Below are positions 1-5,230 of a stretch of DNA of 5,574 bases, piece after piece. Made by a program: the position numbers and the translations under genes. The notes under the pieces were generated by a model, which saw nothing but the letters and a program-made list of their open reading frames with translations, was not told where the DNA came from and did no database searches. Every line of letters begins with the position of its first letter. Position 1 is the first letter of the stretch. The DNA comes from Faecalibacterium sp. (GTDB lineage Bacteria > Bacillota > Clostridia > Oscillospirales > Ruminococcaceae). The stretch spans positions 1 to 5,574 of the forward strand of contig JAFULE010000085.1 in the NCBI GenBank assembly GCA_017483235.1, in the 5' to 3' direction.

Positions 1-217
1 GGATGTCCACACTGTCGGCCATGCGGGTAACCGGCTTGAGCGCGCGGGGGATGGCGCTGTCAGCCAATTCACGCACGCCCTGCACCACCTCGCCGCATTC
101 GGTGCCGCGGGCAGTTTCCACAATGACGTATTCGCCGGCCTGAATGTCCATGCCGACGGGGTCGAAGTAATAGCTTTTGCCGCCTTCTTTAAAGCGGACA
201 GAGATGACTTTTTTCAT
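1..217 (-). CDS. ricT: RicT/YaaT (PSP1 domain) regulatory protein, N-terminal part
   Basis: The first 72 residues of a PSP1-family protein are visible; the gene runs off the low-coordinate edge of the window. It begins MKKVISVRFKEGGKSYYFDP, followed by the family signature YVIVETARGTECGEVV (about residues 30-45), which closely matches Bacillus YaaT/RicT. In B. subtilis, RicT forms the Y-complex with RicF (YlbF) and RicA (YmcA). That complex carries Fe-S clusters, steers RNase Y to particular mRNAs, and affects competence, biofilm formation and sporulation. I expect a soluble cytoplasmic protein here. The ATG at 217 is preceded only by a weak purine stretch (GAAAG, 7 nt upstream), so translation may be modest or depend on transcription from holB, which lies 101 bp upstream in the same direction. 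The holB-ricT order is the same as in Bacillus, which supports the assignment. Family certainty is high; whether the Y-complex partners exist in this organism cannot be seen. Confidence 0.93.
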   Translation of the reverse strand, partial: MKKVISVRFKEGGKSYYFDPVGMDIQAGEYVIVETARGTECGEVVQGVRELADSAIPRALKPVTRMADSVDI

Positions 218-268
218 GGGATGTCTTTCGCTTTTCCGCTGCCGCAGGCGGAGAGGGGGTGTTCACAT

Positions 269-296
269 CGCCGCCCGCGGCAAAATTGGGGCGGCG
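269..296 (-). repeat. GC-rich inverted repeat between holB and ricT
   Basis: CGCCGCCC (269-276) is perfectly complementary to GGGCGGCG (289-296), with a 12-nt loop. In the minus-strand transcript this gives an 8-bp GC stem about 50 nt upstream of the ricT start codon and downstream of the holB stop. No T-run follows, so it is not an intrinsic terminator. It could be an mRNA-processing or stability element within a holB-ricT transcript, but there is no direct evidence for that. Confidence 0.35.
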
Positions 297-318
297 GCTT
301 GATAGGAAGGGAAGAGGG

Positions 319-1281
319 TTACACCTTGCCCAGCCGCATGGCCAGCACACTCAGCACCAGCCGGGTGTTCATGTTGGCTGCAAGGCTTTCGATGGCGGCT
401 TCGGCGCAGCGCACCGCCCGCACCGCCTGCGCGGGGGCAAGGGGAGTAATGCCGGGCCGACGCAGGGTTGCATCGGCAAGGGCACAGAAGTCGCCCAGCA
501 AAGCTGTGGCGGCGGGTTTATCTTTTTCGTAAGCGGCCAGCAGGGCGGCGGCGGCATAGCTGTCTTTTTGGGCAGCGGCAGCGGCCAATGCACCGGCGGC
601 CTCCAGCTGCTTTTGGCGGGCAGGATCCTGCGCGGCCGAAAGCACGGTGCCGATCTTACCGTCAAACACGGCGCTGTATTGCCGGGCCAGCTGAGGGTCT
701 ATCCCACGGGCGGCACACACCCGGGCGCATTCTTCGGGCAGAACCGGGGCCAGCGCAAAGCTGATGCACCGGCTGCGGATGGTGGGCAGCACACCGGCCA
801 GAGAATCGGCGGTAAGGATGAACAGCACCCCTTCGGGCGGTTCTTCCAGAATTTTCAGCAGGGCGTTGGCGCTTTCCTGATTCATGCGCTGCACGTCGTA
901 CAGAATGGCGGCCCGCCCCTCGGTGGAAAGGGCCGAATTGTACAGCTCGCTGCGCATGGCGATCACCTGACCAACCAGGTATTTGCCGCCCGAGCCCATG
1001 CCGGTAACCGACACCGCCTCGCGCACCACGCCGGTTTCGATGCGGCCGCTGTCGCGTTTGCCGGCGGTGGCCACCGCCTTGCAGCATTCGCCCCGCACCA
1101 TGGCCTCGGCAGCCGGGCCGCCGGCGGGGTACAGGTAGTCGGCGGCAATGCAGCGGGCCGCAAAGCCCTTGCCCACGCCCGCTTCGCCCACCAGCAGCAC
1201 GCTGTGGGTCAGCCGGCGGCTTTGCAGCATGGCCGCAATGCTTTGTTTCAGCGGCTGGTTGCCGCACAGTTGTTCCAGCAT
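319..1281 (-). CDS. holB: DNA polymerase III delta-prime subunit
   Basis: This is the clamp-loader delta-prime subunit, an AAA+ fold protein of 320 aa (family about 310-340). It works with tau/gamma and delta to load the beta sliding clamp at primed DNA. Seen in the protein: the N-terminal pattern GNQPLKQ (7-13); a P-loop GEAGVGKG (32-39); the block MNQESANALLKILEEPPEGV (133-152), nearly invariant in the family; and TIRSRC (167-172), the SRC motif that contacts neighbouring ATPase sites. The C-terminal collar region is alanine-rich. The usual four-cysteine zinc module after the P-loop is largely missing; only the pair C66-C67 and C44 lie nearby. I chose ATG 1281 because it gives the normal delta-prime N-terminus. 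GTG 1287 lies closer to the AAGGAGG ribosome binding site (12 nt rather than 18) and is a real alternative. GTG 1344 has no ribosome binding site. The gene has its own promoter and is probably cotranscribed with ricT. Confidence 0.93.
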   Translation of the reverse strand: MLEQLCGNQPLKQSIAAMLQSRRLTHSVLLVGEAGVGKGFAARCIAADYLYPAGGPAAEAMVRGECCKAVATAGKRDSGRIETGVVREAVSVTGMGSGGKYLVGQVIAMRSELYNSALSTEGRAAILYDVQRMNQESANALLKILEEPPEGVLFILTADSLAGVLPTIRSRCISFALAPVLPEECARVCAARGIDPQLARQYSAVFDGKIGTVLSAAQDPARQKQLEAAGALAAAAAQKDSYAAAALLAAYEKDKPAATALLGDFCALADATLRRPGITPLAPAQAVRAVRCAEAAIESLAANMNTRLVLSVLAMRLGKV

Positions 1282-1366
1282 GCTCACAGCTTTGCTCACC
1301 CTCCTTATCGGGTACCTTTGCGGCAGCAGGCTGCCATCTTTCACGCTGGTATGCGGATTACCAGAT

Positions 1367-1396
1367 ATTGTACCACAGCCGCCCGGCGGTTGGCAA
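1367..1396 (-). promoter_or_regulatory. Sigma-A type promoter for holB-ricT
   Basis: On the minus strand, a -35 box TTGCCA (1391-1396) and a -10 box TACAAT (1367-1372) are separated by 18 nt. The -10 is preceded by TGG, giving an extended -10 (TGn). Transcription should start near 1360, leaving a leader of about 75 nt that contains the AAGGAGG ribosome binding site of holB. The -35 box starts 2 nt past the stop codon of the upstream rhomboid-like gene. The spacer contains the 11-bp palindrome CCGCC-C-GGCGG (1379-1389, plus strand), which could be an operator or simply reflect GC-rich composition. Confidence 0.7.
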
Positions 1397-1398
1397 GG

Positions 1399-2040
1399 TC
1401 AGCGCCGGTTGCGCTGCTGCCAGCGGCGGCGGCGCTGCCACGCCTGCAGATTGTGCCATACCCGCGGGCCAAAAAACAGCCCAAAGCCCAGCATGCCCAG
1501 CGCAAGGTTCAGCTTGCCGGCCCAGCTGGCCGTGATAAAGTTCCAGCCCCACAGTGCCGCCGACAGCCAGCCCAGCCATTTGGCCTTGACCGGCAGCACA
1601 AAAAACAGCAGAAACTCCATTTCGGGGTACAGGATGGCAAAGGCCAGAAACAGCGACAGCGACAGGCAGTACGACGAGCCGTAGCCGGTGACAAAGCAGC
1701 CCAGCCACGCCCCCAGCATGCCAAACAGATAGTACAGGTTGAACCAGCCCGCGCCCCAGCTGCGCTCCAGCGCGGTGCCGATCATCCAGTTGAAGTAGCA
1801 GCCCAGCGCAAAATACAGCATGTCGTAGCTGTCGGGGATGAACACAAAGGTAAGCAGCCGCCACACCTGCCCCGAAAACAGCCCAAACCGGTTGAGGGCC
1901 AGCAGATTGAGCAGATTGGCGTTGATGAACATCACCAGTGCCCACACCACGATCTGCCCGCCCACGATGTACTGCATCAGGTTGGGGATGGCGTAGCGGT
2001 AAAATTTGCGTTCCAGATTGGTAAGCCATTTCATTTCCAT
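1399..2040 (-). CDS. Rhomboid-fold integral membrane protein lacking the catalytic dyad
   Basis: A 213-aa polytopic membrane protein of the rhomboid superfamily. Seen: a first hydrophobic segment at about 24-46; the rhomboid-type loop GQVWRLLTFVFIP (57-69); a second segment leading to IGTALERSWGAGWFNLYYL (87-105), which matches the conserved loop/TM3 of rhomboids; further hydrophobic segments at about 103-118, 126-151 and 156-190; and a basic C-terminal tail (RRRRWQQRNRR). Active rhomboids carry GxSG in TM4 and a His in TM6. Here the TM4 region reads GYGSSYCLSLSLF, without a recognisable GxSG, and the last helix has no histidine. It is therefore probably a non-proteolytic, pseudo-rhomboid-like protein that may bind or chaperone membrane clients; its function is unknown. 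ATG 2040 was chosen because GGAGG lies 10 nt upstream. No terminator follows; the holB promoter begins at once. The family call is fairly sure and the loss of catalysis is likely. Confidence 0.72.
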   Translation of the reverse strand: MEMKWLTNLERKFYRYAIPNLMQYIVGGQIVVWALVMFINANLLNLLALNRFGLFSGQVWRLLTFVFIPDSYDMLYFALGCYFNWMIGTALERSWGAGWFNLYYLFGMLGAWLGCFVTGYGSSYCLSLSLFLAFAILYPEMEFLLFFVLPVKAKWLGWLSAALWGWNFITASWAGKLNLALGMLGFGLFFGPRVWHNLQAWQRRRRWQQRNRR

Positions 2041-2355
2041 AGGGCGGGGTCCTCCGGGATGAATAAAAATGTGTTTTTGTTGTTTTGGGGTGTAAAACCG
2101 GTTTTGTGGAAGATTTTGCCTTGCAAAACAGGCAAATTCAACGAAGGGGAGAATTTCTCCACCCTTTCCACAGGGTTTTCCACCTGTAATGTTGAATAGT
2201 CACAACTTTTCCACCGCATTTTCCACCTTTTCAACAGACTTTTCCACATTGACATGGAAACTACATTTATACAAAAGGTAATGGGGTAGGGCGAAAAAGG
2301 GGATGAAAAGTATTACTTTCTGGTCAGTCCATAGAATATTGAAGCAGATTTTCGT
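2041..2355. other. AT-rich intergenic region with DnaA-like boxes and dyads
   Basis: This 315-bp gap lies between the yitT stop and the rhomboid-like gene and is clearly more AT-rich than the flanking genes. It contains the DnaA-box-like cluster annotated separately and several perfect dyads: AAAACCGGTTTT (2094-2105), TTTGCCT/AGGCAAA (2115-2121 with 2130-2136), GGAGAA-T-TTCTCC (2148-2160) and AAAGTA-T-TACTTT (2307-2319). A weak minus-strand promoter candidate for the rhomboid-like gene is TTGAAT, 17 nt, CAAAAT (4/6 matches in each box) around 2113-2141. The reading frame 2031-2255 on the minus strand (74 codons) has no good ribosome binding site and its K/W/V-rich repetition comes from the repeated GGTGGAAAA units, so I do not call it a gene. 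I see no clear terminator for yitT. Confidence 0.6.
2155..2248 (+). promoter_or_regulatory. Cluster of DnaA-box-like 9-mers
   Basis: Seven motifs resembling the DnaA box (TTATCCACA; relaxed form TTWTNCACA) lie in the same orientation in 94 bp: TTCTCCACC 2155, CTTTCCACA 2164, TTTTCCACC 2176, TTTTCCACC 2207, TTTTCCACC 2219, TTTTCAACA 2228 and TTTTCCACA 2240. The last fits TTWTNCACA exactly and most others miss by one base. Start-to-start distances of 9, 12, 31, 12, 9 and 12 bp put most sites on roughly the same helical face. A further weak copy, TCTTCCACA, lies in the opposite orientation at 2105-2113. AT-rich sequence follows the last box (2256-2275), including TAC-ATT-TAT, which loosely recalls a DnaA-trio. 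It could be a replication origin, a DnaA-titrating or regulatory locus, or a repeat bound by another protein. Confidence 0.5.
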
Positions 2356-3240
2356 TTATTGGGCCGAATCGGCGTCCGGTTCCTTAAAGCCCTCGCCAAA
2401 CACCTCGGCGGCTTCGCAGATCATGATCACCGCGCCGGGGTCGGCGGTGCTGATGGCTTTGCGCACCCGGAACACCTCGCTGTTCGAGCAGGCGCAGTAG
2501 ATCATCTCGCGGGCAATGCCGGTATAGCTGCCGGTGGCGGGCACAAGGGTGCTGCCTCGCTCCACTGCATCCGAAATGGCATCGGCGGCGGCCTGCCCGT
2601 GGTTGGTTACCGCAATGACCAGCTTGCCGCTGCCTGCGCCGTAGATGATCTTATCCATGACAATGGTGGCGGCAAACACACAGACAAGGCCGTACAGCAC
2701 CGCATCAATGCTGCCGTAGGCCACCGCACCGGCCAGAATGACCATACCATCAATGACAAGGGTGATCTGACCAAAGGAAAGGTGTGGGTTGGTTTTTTTC
2801 ACCGCGGCGATCACAAAATCGGTGCCGCCGGTGGAGGTGCCGCGCATATAAATGATGCCCAGCCCCGCACCCGAGCAAACACCGGTGAACAAAGCGGCCA
2901 GCAGCTGGCTGCCCTCGTACACCGGGAACTGCACCATGATCAGGTCAAAGCAGATGGTGGAAATGATGATGGTGCGCACACTTTTGATGAAAAAGTCACG
3001 GCTGAGATACCGCACGGTAAACAGCAGAATGGGCACGTTCAGCGCCACCGACAGCAGGCCCAGCGGGGCACCGGTGAAGTGGCGGATGATCAGCGCAATG
3101 CCCGAAACACCGCCCGGGGCAAAGCCGCCTTTTTCGGCAAAGGTGTAAAAGCCCAGCGCAAACAGCAGGCAGCCCACAAGGTCGTACAAGGTGTCGAGGG
3201 CCAGCTCTTTCCAGTTGAGTTTTGACAAAGAATATTTCAT
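2356..3240 (-). CDS. YitT family membrane protein (DUF161 + DUF2179)
   Basis: A 294-aa protein with the standard YitT layout and length. The N-terminal membrane domain (about 12-200) has five or so hydrophobic segments and the conserved glycine-rich motifs GGFAPGGVSGIAL (38-50) and GTSTGGTDFV (134-143). The C-terminal DUF2179 domain (about 205-285) is soluble, with VIAVTNHG and YTGIAREMIYCA. The molecular role of the family is not firmly established. Members are conserved in Firmicutes, often in several paralogues, and are placed in the inner membrane with DUF2179 in the cytoplasm as a likely ligand-sensing module. ATG 3240 was chosen because GAGGA lies 5 nt upstream; upstream in-frame codons would extend into a terminator hairpin. 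It lies 81 bp downstream of mgtE on the same strand, but an intrinsic terminator intervenes and no promoter is visible between the two genes, so expression may depend on read-through or on a promoter I cannot recognise. The family is certain; the exact paralogue is not. Confidence 0.92.
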   Translation of the reverse strand: MKYSLSKLNWKELALDTLYDLVGCLLFALGFYTFAEKGGFAPGGVSGIALIIRHFTGAPLGLLSVALNVPILLFTVRYLSRDFFIKSVRTIIISTICFDLIMVQFPVYEGSQLLAALFTGVCSGAGLGIIYMRGTSTGGTDFVIAAVKKTNPHLSFGQITLVIDGMVILAGAVAYGSIDAVLYGLVCVFAATIVMDKIIYGAGSGKLVIAVTNHGQAAADAISDAVERGSTLVPATGSYTGIAREMIYCACSNSEVFRVRKAISTADPGAVIMICEAAEVFGEGFKEPDADSAQ

Positions 3241-3255
3241 AGGGTTCCTCGTGAT

Positions 3256-3292
3256 AAAAAGCGGCGCGGGAAGCGTGTTGCTTTCCGCGCCG
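3256..3292 (-). terminator. Intrinsic terminator after mgtE, in the yitT leader
   Basis: On the minus strand a 13-bp stem with one mismatch, formed by 3280-3292 and 3262-3274, closes a 5-nt loop (AACAC). It is followed by C and five T residues (3256-3260). It lies about 30 nt after the mgtE stop and ends only about 5 nt before the ribosome binding site of yitT. It should end most mgtE transcripts and would limit yitT expression to read-through unless a promoter lies hidden upstream. Confidence 0.85.
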
Positions 3293-3321
3293 GGTGGTTG
3301 TGGGGGTAGGGCAAAGCGCAC

Positions 3322-4980
3322 TTACATAATGGCGGCAAACACCCGCATGGCGATCTGGAAATACAGCAGCAGACTGCAGGTGTCCACAATGGTGGTGATG
3401 AAGGGGCTGGCCATCAGCGCAGGGTCAAGGCCAACCTTCTTTACAGCCAGCGGCAGCATACCGCCCACCATCTTGGCCAGCACCACCGCGCCGAACAGCG
3501 CAAGGCTGACCACAAGGGCGTAGCCGCCCACGTTCTGGTACTGGCCGCCGCCGAACACCCCGTACATCAGCAGGATGCGGGCCGCGTTGACCAGACCCAG
3601 CAAAGCACCCACAATGGCCGAAATGCGCAGTTCTTTCCACAGAACCTTGGCCCAGTCGGCAGGGGTGACCTCGTCCAGTGCAAGGCCGCGCACCATCAGG
3701 GTGCTGGTCTGGTTGCCGCAGTTGCCGGCGGTGCCCATCAGCATGGGCATAAAGCTGACCAGCAGCGGCAGGCTGACAAAGGCCTGCTCGTAGTGGGTGG
3801 TGACCATGCCGGTAACGGTGGCCGACAGCATCAGGATCAGCAGCCAGGGCAGGCGCTGTTTGGCCTGCAGCCAGACGCTCTGGCTGAAGTAGCTGGCGTC
3901 GGCGTCCTCGGTCATAATGGCCGCCATGCGCTGCATATCCTCGGTGGATTCCTGGGTCAGAACGTCCACGGCGTCGTCGATGGTTACGATACCAACCAGC
4001 ATGCCCTCGCTGTCCAGAATGGGCATGGCACTCAGGTCGTAGTGCTGCATCTCGCGGGCGACCTCTTCCTGGTCGTCGGTGGCGCGCATGCAGACCACAT
4101 TGTCGTCCATCAGCTCGGTGATGGGGGTTTCGAAGTCGGAAAGCAGCAGATCACGGGCCGACACCACGCCCAGCAGCCGGTTTTTCTCGACGATGTAGCT
4201 GGTGTAGATGGTCTCGGCGTTTTCGCCCTGTTTGCGGATGGCCGAAATGGCCTCGCGCACCGTCATGGTCTGCTTCAGGCGCACAAACTCGGGGGTCATA
4301 ATGCTTCCGGCGCTGCCCTCGGGGTACTTCAGCAGCTTGTTCAGGCTTTCGCGGGTCTCGCGGCTGGACTTGGCCAGGATCCGCTTGACCACCGCGGCGG
4401 GCATATCCTCCAAAAGGTCGGCGGCGTCGTCCAGGCTCATCTCTTCCAGCGCGTTGACCAGCTCGGCGTCCGAGAAGGACTCGACCAGATCTTCCCTCGC
4501 TTCGTCCGACATATAGGTAAAGGCCTCGGTGGCCACCTCTTTTTTCAAAAGGCGGAACACCACAAGGCGGTTGTTTTCGTCCAGCTCTTCCAGCAGCTCG
4601 GCAAGGTCGGCGGGATGCTCTTCCTCGGTTTCATCGCGCAGGGTCTGGTACTGTTTCTTGATCAGCAGCTTCAGCAGCCGGCTTTTGGTCAGCCGGTCGC
4701 GCACGGGGGTGCCTTCCTCCGCGGCTTCGGCAGCTTCGGCAGCTTCTTCCTTCTCGGCCTGCTGAATGTCCTCCAGAATGTCTTCGGTGTCCACCTCGGA
4801 CAGGTCTTCCAGCAGTTCGGCCTTTACCTCGGCGGGAATGTCAGAGGGCAGGGCTTCGGGGGCCAGATCGGGCAGAATGGCCTCGTGGGTTTCGGTGGGC
4901 ACCGGGGCGGCCTGCTGCTGCAGATCGGCCAGCTGGGTGATCACCTCATTGGTTTTGTTTTCGGTTTTTTTCAGTTCCAT
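3322..4980 (-). CDS. mgtE: Magnesium transporter MgtE with acidic N-terminal extension
   Basis: MgtE is a homodimeric, Mg2+-selective channel of the cytoplasmic membrane, gated by cytoplasmic Mg2+ bound between its N and CBS domains. Domains in this 552-aa protein: an acidic Ala/Glu-rich extension (1 to about 95); the MgtE_N helical domain (about 100-222, including HPADLAELLEELDE); CBS1 (about 225-285, after GSAGSIMTPEFV); CBS2 (about 287-345); a plug/linker helix (346-376); and five membrane helices (377-552). The channel signature GTAGNCGNQTSTLMVRGLAL is at 416-435. GLDPALMASPF (517-527) carries D519, which I equate with the pore Asp432 of Thermus MgtE. Typical MgtE proteins are about 450 aa, so the first ~95 residues are extra. 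The start ATG 4980 has AAGGAGG 8 nt upstream; in-frame codons further up lie in the leader terminator. Transcription comes from the promoter at 5231-5259 through a leader with a small ORF and an attenuator-like terminator. An intrinsic terminator follows the gene. Confidence 0.96.
   Translation of the reverse strand: MELKKTENKTNEVITQLADLQQQAAPVPTETHEAILPDLAPEALPSDIPAEVKAELLEDLSEVDTEDILEDIQQAEKEEAAEAAEAAEEGTPVRDRLTKSRLLKLLIKKQYQTLRDETEEEHPADLAELLEELDENNRLVVFRLLKKEVATEAFTYMSDEAREDLVESFSDAELVNALEEMSLDDAADLLEDMPAAVVKRILAKSSRETRESLNKLLKYPEGSAGSIMTPEFVRLKQTMTVREAISAIRKQGENAETIYTSYIVEKNRLLGVVSARDLLLSDFETPITELMDDNVVCMRATDDQEEVAREMQHYDLSAMPILDSEGMLVGIVTIDDAVDVLTQESTEDMQRMAAIMTEDADASYFSQSVWLQAKQRLPWLLILMLSATVTGMVTTHYEQAFVSLPLLVSFMPMLMGTAGNCGNQTSTLMVRGLALDEVTPADWAKVLWKELRISAIVGALLGLVNAARILLMYGVFGGGQYQNVGGYALVVSLALFGAVVLAKMVGGMLPLAVKKVGLDPALMASPFITTIVDTCSLLLYFQIAMRVFAAIM
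4724..4746 (-). repeat. Short tandem repeat in the mgtE Ala/Glu linker
   Basis: The 9-mer GCTTCGGCA occurs twice in direct succession (4724-4732 and 4733-4741), followed by a partial third copy GCTTC. It encodes the AEAAEAAEE run at residues 81-89 of MgtE, in the low-complexity extension before the conserved N domain. Being in frame and 9 nt long, copy-number change would alter linker length by three residues without a frameshift. Confidence 0.5.
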
Positions 4981-5022
4981 CGGGAATACCTCCTTGAATA
5001 AGATGGGGGAGGCGTCTGGCAC

Positions 5023-5074
5023 AAAAACAAAACGGGCGCGGCACACCGGCACCAATGCCGGCAAACGCCGCGCC
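5023..5074 (-). terminator. Intrinsic terminator in the mgtE leader (attenuator candidate)
   Basis: In the minus-strand transcript GGCGCGGC (5067-5074) pairs with GCCGCGCC (5035-5042). Inside, after a small internal loop, CCGGCA (5056-5061) pairs with TGCCGG (5046-5051) around a TTGG loop (5052-5055). The stem is followed by CG, TTTT, G, TTTTT (5023-5034). It lies between the leader ORF (stop at 5098) and the mgtE ribosome binding site (4989-4995), inside the transcript that must be completed to express mgtE. That position is typical of transcription attenuation rather than of gene-end termination. Confidence 0.85.
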
Positions 5075-5090
5075 TGATCTCGCCGCAAAA

Positions 5091-5108
5091 CCGCAGCTTA
5101 CACTGCGG
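5091..5108 (-). promoter_or_regulatory. Hairpin spanning the leader-ORF stop codon
   Basis: On the minus strand CCGCAG (5103-5108) pairs with CTGCGG (5091-5096); the 6-nt loop contains the TAA stop of the leader ORF, and TTTT follows the stem. An alternative pairing joins GCCGCA (5104-5109) with TGCGGC (5082-5087). Segment 5082-5087 could in turn weakly pair with 5038-5042 of the downstream terminator. A ribosome finishing the leader ORF would cover this hairpin, so translation could decide which fold forms. The pairing is seen; the regulatory role is inferred. Confidence 0.5.
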
Positions 5109-5190
5109 CCATGGGGCCAAACGAGGCGGGCGCGCGCTTTTTGCTGTTCCGGCCAGACACGCTGGTAGTTCGACTGTTGTCCGGGTCCAT
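5098..5190 (-). CDS. Candidate leader peptide upstream of mgtE (30 aa)
   Basis: A 30-codon ORF inside the mgtE leader, starting ATG at 5190 and ending TAA at 5098-5100. The peptide starts MDPDNSRTTSVSGRNS and ends KKRAPASFGPMAAV. Its ribosome binding site, GGAGGTGA (5201-5208), is fully complementary to the 16S 3' end; the extended match ends 10 nt before the ATG. It begins about 35 nt after the predicted transcription start. Asp-Pro-Asp directly after Met recalls the MEPDP start of enterobacterial MgtL, where acidic/proline residues destabilise the translating ribosome at low Mg2+ and so raise mgtA expression. The two peptides are otherwise not alike, and the basic KKR-AP stretch near the end could also slow translation. 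A role as a cis-acting leader peptide rather than a working protein is inferred from its position before a stop-codon hairpin and an intrinsic terminator. Alternatively the ORF is fortuitous and the RNA itself is the sensor. Confidence 0.6.
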   Translation of the reverse strand: MDPDNSRTTSVSGRNSKKRAPASFGPMAAV

Positions 5191-5230
5191 AAAAACGGGC
5201 TCACCTCCAAAGGATTTTACTTCATTATTG

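Noticed and set aside
259..2199. 646-codon plus-strand open frame antisense to holB and the rhomboid-like gene
   Set aside because: Its product is a His/Gln/Gly/Ala-rich composition typical of an antisense shadow of GC-rich genes. It has no ribosome binding site or domain, while the minus strand encodes clear family members across the same bases.
2031..2255. 74-codon minus-strand ORF overlapping the start of the rhomboid-like gene
   Set aside because: Its Lys/Trp/Val-rich start arises from the repeated GGTGGAAAA units (reverse complement of the DnaA-like boxes). No good ribosome binding site precedes it.
2249..2276. Plus-strand promoter TTGACA with a TACAAA -10
   Set aside because: The spacer is only 15 bp and no plus-strand gene follows.
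2359..3225. 288-codon plus-strand open frame antisense to yitT
   Set aside because: It is a shadow with Gly/His/Asp-rich composition, and the YitT protein on the minus strand explains the region completely.
3793..5001. 402-codon plus-strand open frame antisense to mgtE
   Set aside because: It mirrors mgtE, with low-complexity Gly/His/Gln/Phe content and no recognisable motif. MgtE on the other strand is unambiguous.
4971..5210. 79-codon minus-strand frame through the mgtE leader, ending in a TGA overlapping the mgtE start
   Set aside because: It needs a TTG or GTG start lying on the ribosome binding site itself, and its Cys/Arg/Pro-rich product crosses the terminator stem. The 30-codon ATG frame uses the same ribosome binding site more plausibly.
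4981..5224. M-box (ykoK) magnesium riboswitch in the mgtE leader
   Set aside because: I looked for the conserved GCUGCUGCCC and GACGCCAAUGGGU-like blocks and found neither; only a GGTGAG match is present. A covariance-model search is still needed to exclude a divergent version.
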